This document shows positions 53,295 to 63,600 of a stretch of 64,000 nucleotides of DNA, piece by piece. Origin of the DNA: Saccharolobus caldissimus (GTDB lineage Archaea; Thermoproteota; Thermoprotei_A; Sulfolobales; Sulfolobaceae); assembly GCF_020886315.1 (NCBI RefSeq), contig NZ_AP025226.1:2974469-3038468 (forward strand), given 5' to 3'. The position numbers and the translations under genes were made by a program. Each line of letters starts with the position of its first letter. Positions within the stretch are counted from its first letter, which is position 1. The notes under the pieces are model-generated. The model worked only from the letters and a program-made list of their open reading frames with translations. It made no database searches and was not told the DNA's origin.

Positions 53295-53750
53295 TTAATC
53301 TAAAAATTTATAATATAAATTTTTTAACATAATAAATGCATGTTTACCCATGCCATAATAATTTTTTCTCAAGTATGCTATAATATAGCCGTTTCTATAA
53401 TAAAAAGATATAGCTGACTTGTTTCTAACATCAACCTCTAGATAGGAATATTTGACTCCGAAACTTTTGAATCTCTCCTCTAAACTACTTAATAACTTAC
53501 TCCCAATACCTTTTTTTCTATAACTCTTATCTACTGCTATAGATACAATATGACCTCTATATCCGTATTGTATTATACCTATTATATAACCGACAACTGT
53601 TTGATTATCTTTTGCAATTAAATATAGTTTGTTTGCAAGAATTAAATATGCTTTTAATAAGGAATAAGGATACGGATTATCAAAGCTAGATCTTTCAATT
53701 TTATATATCTGATCTAAATCTTCTTCTGACGCGTCAGTTATAAGTATCAT
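53295..53750 (-). CDS. GNAT-family N-acetyltransferase (RimI/Ard1-like)
   Basis: A 151-residue GNAT protein: ITDASEEDLDQIYKIERSSF, VVGYIIGIIQYG, IVSIAVDKSYRKKGIGSKLL (acetyl-CoA binding R/Q-x-x-G-x-G/A) and LEVDVRNKSAISFYYRNGY. These segments are typical of RimI and N-terminal acetyltransferases. Sulfolobus has an Ard1 elsewhere; this is a shorter paralogue, so the substrate is uncertain. Divergent from pelA with only 18 bases between starts. Confidence 0.85.
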   Translation of the reverse strand: MILITDASEEDLDQIYKIERSSFDNPYPYSLLKAYLILANKLYLIAKDNQTVVGYIIGIIQYGYRGHIVSIAVDKSYRKKGIGSKLLSSLEERFKSFGVKYSYLEVDVRNKSAISFYYRNGYIIAYLRKNYYGMGKHAFIMLKNLYYKFLD

Positions 53751-53768
53751 ATTTCATAGTTTTAGATT

Positions 53769-54797
53769 ATGAGAATATTAGAATTTGACGAAAAACGAAA
53801 AATGATGAGATTACACATAGAATCTGAGGACGATTTATGGGTTTTACATCTAATTATAGAAAAGGGTGACAGCGTAATAGCAAAAACTTCACGCGATATA
53901 GGACTAGGAAGAGAAAGTAGAAGAGTCCCAATGACTATTATGCTTAAAGTCGATTATACGGAATTTCAGGAGTTTACAAATAGATTACGAATACATGGAA
54001 TAATAGAAGATGCTCCAGAAAGGTATGGGATAAAAGGTGCACATCATACAATTAATCTTGATGTTGGTGATGAAATAATAATAATAAAAGAGCACTGGAG
54101 CAAATATGCTATAGATAGATTAAATAAACAAGCAAATAAGAGAAGTAACATTTTGATAATACTTGCTGATTTTGATGAATATCTAATAGCAATACCCTAC
54201 CAACAAGGGATTAAAATTCTTTCAGAGAGAACATTAAAATCGCTTAGTGAAGATGAAGGTGTAATAGAAGAGAACGCAGAGGAGATAGTAAAAGAAATAA
54301 CTAATTATATAAGCCAATATAAACCAGATGCAATTCTTATAGCAGGCCCAGGATTTTTCAAGGAAATAATCGCAAAAAAACTAAATACTAATATAAAAGT
54401 CTATATTGATAGTGTATCTACGGCTACTAGGAGTGGTCTTCATGAAATATTACGCCGTGATATTATAGATAAGATAATGGTAGATTATGAGATATCAAGG
54501 GGGATAAAACAGTTAGAGAAGGCTATGGAATTATTAGCTAAACAGCCTAACATGGTAACTTATGGTTTAGACCAGGTAAAGAATGCAGCACAAATAGGAG
54601 CTATAGAAACTCTTTTAATAATAGAAGATTTTCTCTCTGTAAATAATGAGGAGGAGAGACTTCAAATTGAAAATCTACTAGAAGAGATAGAAAATAAGAG
54701 AGGGGAAATAATAATTGTCCCTAAGGAATCTCCTATTTACTATCAGCTAAAAAGTTTAACTGGTATTTTAGCTATTTTGAGATTTAGTGTAAATTAA
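53769..54797 (+). CDS. pelA: Pelota (aPelota), ribosome rescue factor
   Basis: A 342-residue protein with the three eRF1-like domains: N-terminal Sm-like [20 protein letters not shown] ... [20 protein letters not shown], the central domain [12 protein letters not shown]-type ([18 protein letters not shown]) and the C-terminal [20 protein letters not shown]. It lacks the GGQ of eRF1, as Pelota does. It acts with aEF1A/ABCE1 in stalled-ribosome rescue. Ends 30 bases inside the convergent radical SAM gene. Confidence 0.95.
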   Translation: MRILEFDEKRKMMRLHIESEDDLWVLHLIIEKGDSVIAKTSRDIGLGRESRRVPMTIMLKVDYTEFQEFTNRLRIHGIIEDAPERYGIKGAHHTINLDVGDEIIIIKEHWSKYAIDRLNKQANKRSNILIILADFDEYLIAIPYQQGIKILSERTLKSLSEDEGVIEENAEEIVKEITNYISQYKPDAILIAGPGFFKEIIAKKLNTNIKVYIDSVSTATRSGLHEILRRDIIDKIMVDYEISRGIKQLEKAMELLAKQPNMVTYGLDQVKNAAQIGAIETLLIIEDFLSVNNEEERLQIENLLEEIENKRGEIIIVPKESPIYYQLKSLTGILAILRFSVN

Positions 54798-55820
54798 TTT
54801 TTCAGATATCTTTAATCTTCTCGAATCTGGATGTTCTTCTATAATATAAACTTCATCTATATTATTCTTATATTTTTCTAGTAAATAATTCACTATGCGT
54901 GGCATTACATAATACTGATTTAAATTATGCTGCTCACCAAACTCTTCAATCTCATTAATAAATCCATTTGCTTTAATTAAAGCTCTTATAATTGTACCTT
55001 CTTCCGTATATTCTTCATAAGGTTTTGAACTATATCTAATCATCCTGAAAAACCTAGTCCTTGTCTCAACTAAATCCTTATAAATAGAACTACAATAGTG
55101 AACTACTATCTTCTTATCACTTTCGAATCTTCTTATAATCTTATAAGCAGTATCAAAACTTCCCTTTACACCAGTAATGCCATGACTTACGTGAAATCCC
55201 CTTGCATTTAGATGTAAATAGTTTCTAGAGTTTAGTTCCAATTCATTCAAATTTACAAATTTTATATTATTTTCCTTTGCCCATTCTATAAGTTTTATTA
55301 TTCTATCCTCCTCATTAGGAATTGACGGTAACTCGATTCCTACATCAATATTATACTTAGAAGCTATTTTTATCGCGTTTAAGTATTCATCTCTAATAGG
55401 ATGAAATCTTATCTCGTCTAATCCAGCATTAACTAATTCTTTCATTACATCATCATTTACATAACGCCCAGTAGTATAAAGGTGGATATGAAAATTACTT
55501 CCAAATTCGCTCTTTAATAAACTTATTATTTCTACTACCCTATCAATTTTTAATATTGGATCGCCACCAGTAATGCCAGCCCCTAAGGCTCTCATTCTAT
55601 ATGCTTCGTACAGCACGTCTTCAAGATCTTTTATTTCAGTCTCGTTTGCGAATATCTTATCTTTACCAAATCTATCTTCACTTACTGGACAATAATAACA
55701 ATTATCATCACATTCCCCAGTAATAAATAATACTAATTTAGAACCTAATCTGCAAAGCTCACAACCTTTAGGTAATTTCCCAGTGTATAAGCCTATTTCC
55801 GGATTTCCTATAATTGTCAA
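54768..55820 (-). CDS. Radical SAM protein
   Basis: A 350-residue radical SAM enzyme: [20 protein letters not shown], then [10 protein letters not shown] holds the CxxxCxxC-type cluster ligands (C50s, CxxNCxYC), [16 protein letters not shown] is the GGDP motif, and RFHPIRDE follows. The extra CELC pair before the cluster is characteristic of an archaeal pyruvate formate-lyase-activating-like family of unknown substrate. Translationally overlaps the upstream 192-aa gene by 53 bases. Confidence 0.85.
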   Translation of the reverse strand: MTIIGNPEIGLYTGKLPKGCELCRLGSKLVLFITGECDDNCYYCPVSEDRFGKDKIFANETEIKDLEDVLYEAYRMRALGAGITGGDPILKIDRVVEIISLLKSEFGSNFHIHLYTTGRYVNDDVMKELVNAGLDEIRFHPIRDEYLNAIKIASKYNIDVGIELPSIPNEEDRIIKLIEWAKENNIKFVNLNELELNSRNYLHLNARGFHVSHGITGVKGSFDTAYKIIRRFESDKKIVVHYCSSIYKDLVETRTRFFRMIRYSSKPYEEYTEEGTIIRALIKANGFINEIEEFGEQHNLNQYYVMPRIVNYLLEKYKNNIDEVYIIEEHPDSRRLKISEKLIYTKSQNS

Positions 55821-56346
55821 TTAACTCATCCACCTTTATCTTAACTAGATCGTTTTTAACTTCTTTCTTTATTTCCTCTAATTGCCTAATTGCGTCAACT
55901 ATATTTAACGGTTTATTGCCTTGCAGCTTAGGAAAGCCTTCGTTTCCACCTTCTGGAAAATACCAATTTTTGAACCATGTAAATCCAGCTGAAAGCAACG
56001 AAAAGCCTAGAGGTGTTTCAACCGGATGAACTCCCTTATGTAGCATTGTTATAGTTTGAATATCTCTAATATACGTTACAAATAATTTGGAATTAGGCTC
56101 TAATACATTATATATTATCTTAAATAAATTTACTTCTAGGCCTTTATTTCTTAAAATAGGATTATAATCCATTTCTAACCAGGGAGTATAGGCTCCCCTT
56201 CCTCTAAAATAACTACATCTAGCAATTAATTCCCCAGTATTTAGGAAAAGTGTAAATGATATTAATTCCCTTATATAAGTATTTTTCACATCCTTTACTA
56301 CTAACTTTAACTGTTTACTTAAATATAAATTATCTAGCTCAAGCAT
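55768..56346 (-). CDS. Hypothetical protein, possibly DUF1122 family (192 aa)
   Basis: A 192-residue protein: [20 protein letters not shown], then [20 protein letters not shown] and [40 protein letters not shown]. The pattern of an acetyltransferase-like core plus FPEGGNEG resembles archaeal DUF1122, a link I hold with low certainty. It overlaps the nucleotidyltransferase gene upstream and the radical SAM gene downstream, so the three are an operon. Confidence 0.65.
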   Translation of the reverse strand: MLELDNLYLSKQLKLVVKDVKNTYIRELISFTLFLNTGELIARCSYFRGRGAYTPWLEMDYNPILRNKGLEVNLFKIIYNVLEPNSKLFVTYIRDIQTITMLHKGVHPVETPLGFSLLSAGFTWFKNWYFPEGGNEGFPKLQGNKPLNIVDAIRQLEEIKKEVKNDLVKIKVDELIDNYRKSGNRLIHWEIT

Positions 56347-56995
56347 TTATCATCCTTCTGAAATATTTATTACTTTTATAAATCTTAGCAAAAGCGTCAT
56401 ATATACTTTCATTACCATCTAAATCATATCTAAGGTAAATTCCAGTATGTCCCTTATCAGCTCTTTTAGTTAATAGTCTCTCTCTTTCACGTATCGTATC
56501 AACAGATATTTTTAGTAACTTTGCTGCGTAATCTTCATTTCCATTCAGTGGTAATTCCATATGACCGTTTTCTGTGGGAATAATTATCATTAGATTTTTA
56601 TTAACTCCTATTACCCTTTTTTTCTCTTCTAAACCTTTTAAATCTATTAACCCTCCAAATGAGTAAAATTCTAATTCATTTCTCTTTAATTTACCTAAAG
56701 GAAATGAAATTACAACTTCTTCATCTTCATCTAAAGATAAATACGCTTTAGGTACTGAATTAGGAGTAGCTTGTATAATATATTTATGATGGACTTCTAA
56801 AGTATCTAGTATAATATAATTTGGGTTAAACACTACTATATCGATATCACTCTTATCATTTACATCTCCTCTAGCCACTGAGCCATAGACATATCCTTCC
56901 ATTCCTTTACTCATTAACATTCGAAGTATCTCAATGGCAATTTTTCTTTTTTGAGCTAGTATCTTCCAATGAGTTTCACTGTAGTCTACTTGCAC
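56339..56995 (-). CDS. Nucleotidyltransferase (DNA polymerase beta-like domain)
   Basis: A 218-residue protein with the minimal nucleotidyltransferase signature GYVYGSVARGDVNDKSDIDI (GSxxRG-x7-DxD). A C-terminal region ends [13 protein letters not shown]. Some archaeal relatives act on tRNA or protein substrates; target unknown. It starts divergently 11 bases from the site-2 protease gene and heads the operon with the DUF1122-like and radical SAM genes. Confidence 0.8.
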   Translation of the reverse strand: MQVDYSETHWKILAQKRKIAIEILRMLMSKGMEGYVYGSVARGDVNDKSDIDIVVFNPNYIILDTLEVHHKYIIQATPNSVPKAYLSLDEDEEVVISFPLGKLKRNELEFYSFGGLIDLKGLEEKKRVIGVNKNLMIIIPTENGHMELPLNGNEDYAAKLLKISVDTIRERERLLTKRADKGHTGIYLRYDLDGNESIYDAFAKIYKSNKYFRRMINA

Positions 56996-57006
56996 GAGTT
57001 TTTTAT

Positions 57007-58122
57007 ATGAATTTACCAGTTATTAGATTTGTGTATGTTGATTACTATATACTAATAGCCTTTCTTACATTTTGGGGAATAATATATGTATTTAGAAATA
57101 GATTTCAAAGATATGGGATAACAGTTTATCCTTTCTTTCTACTATGGAGAAAAAAATCAAGGGAATATTGGTTTCCAAAAATCTCTAAATCGAAAATTTT
57201 TAAAATTTATGAAAAAATCTCTTTACCCTTAGGATTTTTACTTATGATAAGTGGGGTATCATTAATCTTTTATATTATAATAGAGTTATTATCTATAAGA
57301 TCTAACCAAATACCCGCCATAACATTAAGGCCAATTATTCCCGGTATAACAATAGGGCTTTCACAGTTACCATATATCTTACTTGCAATAGGAATTTCAG
57401 TAGCAATTCACGAAATCTTTCACGCCCTCTCAGCAACCTCTAATAATGTCAGAGTAAAAAATGGAGGGATATTGCTCCTTGCCATATTTCCAGGTGCATT
57501 TGTAGAACCTGATGAAAACGAGTTTAATTCATCCCCTACTAATGCTAAACTTAAGATAATTGCAGCAGGTATAGTAATTAATTTAATTTTAGCATTAATA
57601 GCACTACCTTTATCATTCGAATTGCCATATTTACCATCTGCTCTATCAAAGGGAATAGAAATAGTTGGAGTAGTAAAAAATACGCCAGCTTATAATGCGT
57701 CCATTAAACCAGGGTATATAATTTACGCCATAAATGGTTATCGTATAACTACGTTAGACCAATTACATGAATTACTTTATAAGTATACTAATATTACCTT
57801 AACTTTAAGGCTTCTTAATGGTACATTTTATAATATAAGCGTTAATATACCAGAACACTTTTTAGGAGTATATGTAACTTATTATATACCAGAACCTTTA
57901 ACCTGGATATTAACATTCTTTACTTGGTTATTTATAGTGAACTTTAGCCTATCATTATTTAACGCTGCCCCCTTAATAATAACTGATGGTGGTAAATTAC
58001 TTACAGAGGTATTAAAGAAATTCTTAGGAGAAAATGGTGAAAAAATCTCATTTTATATACAATCTATGTTTCTGTTAATATTCGTATTTGCTATATTTTT
58101 ATCTAATCGTCCTCCAGGATAA
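57007..58122 (+). CDS. Site-2 protease family (M50) membrane metalloprotease with PDZ domain
   Basis: A 371-residue membrane protein: zinc motif [15 protein letters not shown] (HExxH), a PDZ domain (about 205-280: [20 protein letters not shown] ... [16 protein letters not shown]), and [18 protein letters not shown] (the NxxPxxxxDGG third ligand). Site-2 proteases cleave membrane regulators. Substrate unknown. Overlaps the convergent lysS end by 20 bases. Confidence 0.9.
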   Translation: MNLPVIRFVYVDYYILIAFLTFWGIIYVFRNRFQRYGITVYPFFLLWRKKSREYWFPKISKSKIFKIYEKISLPLGFLLMISGVSLIFYIIIELLSIRSNQIPAITLRPIIPGITIGLSQLPYILLAIGISVAIHEIFHALSATSNNVRVKNGGILLLAIFPGAFVEPDENEFNSSPTNAKLKIIAAGIVINLILALIALPLSFELPYLPSALSKGIEIVGVVKNTPAYNASIKPGYIIYAINGYRITTLDQLHELLYKYTNITLTLRLLNGTFYNISVNIPEHFLGVYVTYYIPEPLTWILTFFTWLFIVNFSLSLFNAAPLIITDGGKLLTEVLKKFLGENGEKISFYIQSMFLLIFVFAIFLSNRPPG

Positions 58123-59581
58123 CTTTACTACTAATCATGGGGAAAGGAATAACTTCTTTTATGCTGTAATTGTTAGTAAATAACATAACTAGTCTATCAA
58201 TTCCTATTCCTAGACCACCAGTAGGAGGCATACCGTAACTTAACGCTCTTATAAAGTCTTTGTCATAAGGATGTGCTTCTTCGTCTCCCCGTTTAAACAT
58301 CTCTTGTTCTTCTCTAAATAACCTATCTTGCAAGATAGGGTCGTTTAATTCGGTATAAGCATTTGCAAGTTCCATCCCAGCTACAAACATCTCAAATCTT
58401 TCAACTAAACCTTTCTTCTCTCTATGAGGTTTACAAAGGGGAGTTGTCTCTATAGGGTAATCAGTTACAAACGTGGGACTTATGAGATTTGGAGTAACTA
58501 ATTTGTCGAATAATTTCTCTATCATTAAACCCCTAATATATCGATTTCCTCTCGGAACTAAATTGTATTTTTTCATTAATTCCTTAAGTTCATCATCACT
58601 CATATTCTCAACATTTTTACCTAAAGCTTCAGACAGTACTTCATACATTGTAACTCTCTTAAACGGAGATTCTAAATCTATCTGATATTTCCCATAAGTT
58701 ATTTTAGTAGTACCTAATACTTTTCTAGCTACATGTCTTATCATATCCTCAGTTAAATTCATGATATCATTATAATCAGCATACGCCCAGTAGAGTTCAA
58801 GCAATGTAAATTCTGGATTATGAGTCACATCTATGTCTTCATTTCTGAAGACTTTACCTATCTCAAAGACTTTATTAAAACCTCCAATTATATATCTCTT
58901 TAAATACAATTCCAGTGCTATTCTCAAATACCAATCTTCATCAAGATAGTTTATATGTGTCTTAAAGGGTTTAGCTAAGGCTCCACCATATACTGGTTGA
59001 ATAATTGGCGTTTCAACTTCTATGAAATCTTTGGAATATAAATATTCTCTTATCTCCTTAATTATAGAGTATCTTATCTCCATAGCCTTCCTAGCGTTAT
59101 CATTGTAAAGGAAATCCACATATCTATGGGCATATCTGAATTCTGGTGAAAGTTTAGTCCAATCTGGAGGTTCTATTAAAGCCTTAGCAAGTAATTTGTA
59201 ATCTTTAACTAATAAACTTAATTCTCCCTTCATTGTATAGAATAAATCACCTTTTACTCCTATAATATCTCCTCTACCTATATATCTGAAGAACTCCTCA
59301 TATTTCTCTTTAAGCTCATCTATTCTTAAGTATAATTGTAGTCTTTCCCCTTCATCGAATATATCTACAAAAGAGGCTTTACCATGTCTTCTTATATTTG
59401 CAACTCTTCCAGCTGTTGATATATTTAACATGAATGGCTCATGAGATTTCTTATCGTAGGAAGCTGCAATCTGTCTAATATTTTTAATTGAATGTGTAAT
59501 TTCATATTTATGAGGATAAGGCTCTATACCTATTTTTCTAAGTTCCTCAACGATTTTAACTCTTCTTTCGTCCCAATTCAT
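58103..59581 (-). CDS. lysS: Lysyl-tRNA synthetase, class II
   Basis: I chose the ATG at 59581 (492 residues, [20 protein letters not shown]), matching the usual LysS N-terminus; an upstream start adds seven hydrophobic residues. OB-fold tRNA-binding domain ([20 protein letters not shown]), class II motif 2 ([35 protein letters not shown]) and motif 3 ([15 protein letters not shown]). Many archaea use class I LysRS; this one is class II. Confidence 0.94.
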   Translation of the reverse strand: MNWDERRVKIVEELRKIGIEPYPHKYEITHSIKNIRQIAASYDKKSHEPFMLNISTAGRVANIRRHGKASFVDIFDEGERLQLYLRIDELKEKYEEFFRYIGRGDIIGVKGDLFYTMKGELSLLVKDYKLLAKALIEPPDWTKLSPEFRYAHRYVDFLYNDNARKAMEIRYSIIKEIREYLYSKDFIEVETPIIQPVYGGALAKPFKTHINYLDEDWYLRIALELYLKRYIIGGFNKVFEIGKVFRNEDIDVTHNPEFTLLELYWAYADYNDIMNLTEDMIRHVARKVLGTTKITYGKYQIDLESPFKRVTMYEVLSEALGKNVENMSDDELKELMKKYNLVPRGNRYIRGLMIEKLFDKLVTPNLISPTFVTDYPIETTPLCKPHREKKGLVERFEMFVAGMELANAYTELNDPILQDRLFREEQEMFKRGDEEAHPYDKDFIRALSYGMPPTGGLGIGIDRLVMLFTNNYSIKEVIPFPMISSKVILEDD

Positions 59582-59710
59582 CAGCAATAAATGAGTTAAC
59601 AAGAATTAAAATATATCAGTTAAGATTAAAGCCACATCCCCCTTTTAAAACGTTTGAAAAATTACAAATTAAAAATATTTTGGAGCTATTATCAAGAAGA
59701 TCATTAGGGA

Positions 59711-59747
59711 TGGGCCCGCGGGGACTCGAACCCCGGACCACTGGGTC
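59711..59747 (-). other. Detached 3' half of a tRNA gene (candidate att core)
   Basis: On the minus strand: 3' anticodon stem CCCAG, variable TGGTC, T arm CGGGG-TTCGAGT-CCCCG, 3' acceptor CGGGCCC and discriminator A. No matching 5' half (GGGCCCG acceptor, D arm) is found in the next several hundred bases at the 5' side. It is what the far att site of an element integrated into a tRNA gene looks like; the complete tRNA would then lie to the right of the window. The homologous tRNA species cannot be fixed from this half. Confidence 0.8.
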
Positions 59748-59768
59748 TCTGATAAGTTAAATACAATA

Positions 59769-59798
59769 ACGTTCGTTAAACGTTTTACGTTCAACGTT
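59769..59798. repeat. Cluster of four ACGTT repeats next to the tRNA half
   Basis: ACGTT occurs at 59769, 59780, 59787 and 59794, embedded in GTTAAACGTTTTACGTTCAA with the palindrome AAACGTTT (59778-59785; a further copy at 59648-59655 on the other side of the tRNA half). Placement beside the att core suggests binding sites for integrase or an accessory factor; inferred only. Confidence 0.4.
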
Positions 59799-59886
59799 AG
59801 TTCCTTTGTTAGATTAATCTATAATAAATAAAAATAGAGTAAATATTCTAAAGAAGGTAACTCGTTAAATATGTTAACTCCCCAGT

Positions 59887-60120
59887 TTACGCTAACTCAT
59901 CACGATATTTCAAACAATACTCTCTTACTTTTATGCCAGCAAATTTTCTCCATTTCCTTGTTATCAAGCCCCTTTTGCTTAGCCTAGTTAAATAAACTAG
60001 CAAGACGTTCTTTTTAGTTCCAGTCTTCTCTTCTAATTCCTCTAATGTCATACATTGTTTAGATAAAAGGACTAGGATTAATTCGCTCAAGGTAAATCGT
60101 TCAAGAAATTCCCTTTCCAT
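59887..60120 (-). CDS. Small winged-helix/HTH regulator of the element (77 aa)
   Basis: A 77-residue protein: ERFTLSELILVLLSKQCMTL, then LEELEEKTGTKKNVLLVYLT and RLSKRGLITRKWRKF, a helix-turn-helix with a wing as in many archaeal plasmid and virus regulators. It reads toward the tRNA half. Two ATTAACAAnTTGTTAAT palindromes lie just upstream of its start, so autoregulation is likely. Confidence 0.8.
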   Translation of the reverse strand: MEREFLERFTLSELILVLLSKQCMTLEELEEKTGTKKNVLLVYLTRLSKRGLITRKWRKFAGIKVREYCLKYRDELA

Positions 60121-60131
60121 ACCTAAATTTG

Positions 60132-60148
60132 ATTAACAACTTGTTAAT
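60132..60148. promoter_or_regulatory. 17-bp palindromic operator-like site, copy 1
   Basis: ATTAACAACTTGTTAAT, perfect around the central C, 12 bases upstream of the HTH gene start. Together with copy 2, whose centre is 65 bases further, it looks like a paired operator. Confidence 0.65.
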
Positions 60149-60196
60149 ATCCTTTGGAGAACTCTCAAATCAACTTTCTGAGTTTGTCCCCCCAGC

Positions 60197-60213
60197 ATTA
60201 ACAATTTGTTAAT
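60197..60213. promoter_or_regulatory. 17-bp palindromic operator-like site, copy 2
   Basis: ATTAACAATTTGTTAAT, identical to copy 1 except for the central base. A half-site ATTAACAAT follows at 60274-60282 within GGATTAACAATCC. Confidence 0.65.
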
Positions 60214-60572
60214 ATTTACGTCAATAACGTGAGAGCTTACTCTTTCAACTAAAATTTTTGAGATCCGAGCAGGATTAACAATCCGCATAGAGTGACTGGA
60301 TCCTCATCCGCTTTTTAATCAACACTATATTGAGATAATCGGTTCAATACTAGGGAGGTAAGCAAAGATAACGTACGGAAACCTCAGAGCCATTAGAACT
60401 AAGTCTCAAATCTTACTGTAATATTTCAGAATACCTTATCCCATCATCGTCTATATTATAGGCAACTGTCCTTTATTGGACATGGATGATAGAGTAAATC
60501 TAACATAGGATTCTCTCTGCGAAAATTTTAGAGTAAAAAAGTTTATCTGGATAAATTGAGTAAATATAAGGG
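60214..60572. other. Element noncoding region upstream of the leader ORF
   Basis: About 360 bases with no credible gene. It contains the half-operator at 60274-60282 and, near 60541-60546, GTTTAT after a poly-A run, a possible TATA element for a transcript starting around 60570. Confidence 0.4.
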
Positions 60573-60653
60573 ATGAAGTTTCCACTTGCAGTTACCCCCA
60601 AATTTCAAGCCATTACTTTTTGCAAACTGCTAATAGGTAACAGTGAGAGGTAA
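60573..60653 (+). CDS. 26-residue leader ORF overlapping the giant gene (TAATG)
   Basis: ATG at 60573 encodes MKFPLAVTPKFQAITFCKLL plus six residues and stops at TAA 60651-60653, whose last A is the A of the giant gene's ATG. Such stop-start overlap implies translational coupling, or a regulatory uORF. With a transcript start near 60570 the ORF would be leaderless. Short ORFs arise by chance, so moderate to low certainty. Confidence 0.4.
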   Translation: MKFPLAVTPKFQAITFCKLLIGNSER

Positions 60654-63600
60654 TGACTACTGAGACGGAAGACCTATTCTATGAATATAACAAAAAATTG
60701 AGTGAGACCATAAACCAGAACCAGATTAAAGATATTGTAGTTATCGGCCCCCCGAGATCCGGCAAATCTTTCTTCATAAAGAACTACCTCAAAGGACTTA
60801 ACGTTAAAGAGGAGACCATCGGTATATTAGGGGTTGACGTAAGTAAAGGGGATTTGATAGACAAAGTTAAGGAAATTGTTGATGGGATTAAGAAGTTCTT
60901 TAGAGGGAAGAGTGAAGATTTGGTGAGCTTGGGCATTGAGGAGTTGGACGAGAGTGTGAAAATAAAGCTTCCCAAGGAGTACGTAGACCATTTAAAGGAG
61001 TTGAAGAAGGAGGGTAAGCAAATAGTATTCTACTTCGTACCCCCTACCGAGGTTAAGGAGTTAGTGAGAATTTTAGAGGAGGAGAAGGTAAAGTTTATAT
61101 GGCTAGGTAATGAATACATACCTCCCGGATTACTAAAGCTAATGAAGGATGAGAAGAAGTTAAGGAACCAGTTACAACTATATAAGAAGCTAAACAAACT
61201 GTTCGGGATAAATGTCGAGGAGGGTATCCTGCCCCTCTCCTTGAGCGATAAGTTTGTTAGGGCTTTACTGGACAAGGCACCGGACTTCGTATCCTTTATA
61301 GCCGGGAGGTTCGGTAGTTTACTCCAGCCCATCTCACTACTCGTTGAAGTGCTTATCACAGCCCTAATTTTTGACAGCCTCGGCGATAAGAAGGGGGAGC
61401 TCTACAAATCCCTCTTTGAGGCTTTAGACAGCTGGAGTAAGCTCGATGAAGAGTTGAAGTGGTTGACAGCAGCAAGTCTTTCCTTCATAATGAGGCTAAC
61501 TCCAGAAGTCATCTATGAGGGTATGGAAAAGTTGAGCAATGAGGACGTTAAGAAGGAGATAGAGAAGTTAAAGGAGACGATAAGTTTAATCAGTCCCAGT
61601 CTGGGCATCCTCGTCTTCCCGCAAGTTAATGGGGACGATTTAATAGGTCTAGGTGTATATAACGGGAAGATCTATGAGGGGGAGAATGTCTATAACCTTG
61701 TCACCGTGAGATTCGAGGACATAGCTAAGGAAATCGAGAAGAGTCTTATCAACTCTAAGGGTAAGGGTCCCGAATATAGGATGTTTTTCATCGTTGGTCC
61801 TAAGGGTATAGGAAAGAGTACCTTAGTCCATTACGTCATAGCTGACTTGCTCCAGAAGAATGAGTTCACTTGGGCTGTAAGGGTAGCGAGACCTAACATA
61901 AACCCCTGGGCATTCAGAGTCAGTGAGGGCGAAGTCATCCTCTTTTACGACTATTACCCTTACGAAGCCTATACTGGCGAGAGTCCTCCAAGGATAGAAG
62001 TGAATGTTAGGGATGTAGTCGACGTTATCGAGAGTTTGAGAGAGATAGTAGAAAATCATAAGAACGCTTACGCAATAATTGTGCTTTCGGATGATATATT
62101 AAGCTCAGGGCAAGAGTCCTACCTAAAAGATCTTATAGAAGGTTTGCCGCAACAGCAGAAGATTACGGTTGACTTGCATTTTGAGAACTTCATCGGAGAG
62201 GTAGTAAAGAGTTACAGCGGTTGCAGTAATGCCGATGAGGTCACTAAGGCTATAGTGGATAATTATAAGAGCGGTTATACTTTGTTAGCTAAGTACGCCG
62301 GCCTCTGGCTTAAGGGGAATAAATGTAATTATGGGGACGTTAAAAAAGTGCTGGAGGATAGTAAAAACGAGCCAAAAAGGTTTCTGAAGAAGTATATTAA
62401 TACAGTCCTTGAACAAACTACTGTAAACTGGTACGCCTTACCCCTACTTATTCACGTCTTTTTAGGTGAAGTTCCTGTCAGGGTCTCAAGGGAGTTACCC
62501 TTGTGGTTGAATGATGAGAGGATGGATAGTGATTATACAAGGTATACAAAAGGAGTAGCACCGTGGATTGCAATAAGAAAGGAGGATTTGGTGGAAGAGA
62601 CCCTTAAAGAATACCTAGAAGATATTATATTAGGAATGAACCTTAAAGAATATCGAAAAGAGTCTGTAGATATTGATATTTTAAAAGGTTATTTCTTAAC
62701 TAACAGAAAATTAAAAGGGGTAATAAAAAATGTTGACGAGAGTATAGAGGACTATTTGACAGGACTTAAAAGTGCCGGGGTTAGTGAACATGACCTCGAT
62801 GTAGTTAAAGCTTCTATCGGCTATGATGAGGGGTTATGGGGTCAAGCCACTCAGGACTTTTATGAAGTCCTTAAAGGGTGGGCATCTGGAGGTGATAACG
62901 CTCCTACGTATGAAACTATCATTAAAACCATACTTTATACGGTTATTAGGGAGTTCATCAGAGACGAACTACTAGGGGGAGGGCAGAAGATTGATAAACC
63001 TACTTTGGAATTATTACTTAGGCTGGCCTTTAGAACTACCCTTCGACTCTCAGCTATTGATTTGTTTGACGAAGCTGGTATGGAATTAAAAGAGTACATC
63101 TTCACTGAATACCCTTTCACTAAAGTCTTTACTAAAGTCCATAATGTGCCAAACAGCATTAGATATGCCGTTCACGGATATCCACCATTCATAAACGGCT
63201 TATTCAACAAGTATAAGAGTGGTGACAAGTACGTAAAACTTGTTAGCAGTAGCTGGTGCGAATACCTTAAACTGGTTGAAGTGGGTCGAGAAGAGAAGAT
63301 CGCCGAGGTCGCAGTTGGTACCGCACTTTACCTACTCTCTATCCCGGAAGAACTTTCTGACGAGTGTAAGGAGAGCATCATAAAAATTATTGAAGCCCTT
63401 CGAAATACAAATAAAGATAGTATTTACGTCATTGCTAATGCGTTTTTACGCTTTTTAGTGAAAAATAATTCTCTAAATGATAGATCAACTTATGCACTTT
63501 CTTTTGTATTTGCCAATATTATTGGAGCGAAGAGGGCACCTGATTTTCTGAGGGTACTACTTGAGGCCGGTTATAGGCTCAAAGATAAAATAAAAGATGA

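Noticed and set aside
59590-59758. Plus-strand frame running into the antisense of the tRNA half (ending GPRGLEPRTTGSLIS), as if a second int(N)
   Set aside because: Any antisense T arm encodes a G-x-x-G-L/F-E-P phrase; the upstream residues lack the RGKYYVYK and YxGPL segments present beside tRNA-Pro.
60421-60480. Possible C/D sRNA on the minus strand (GATGATGG ... CTGA)
   Set aside because: The C box deviates and no D'/C' pair with proper spacing is present.
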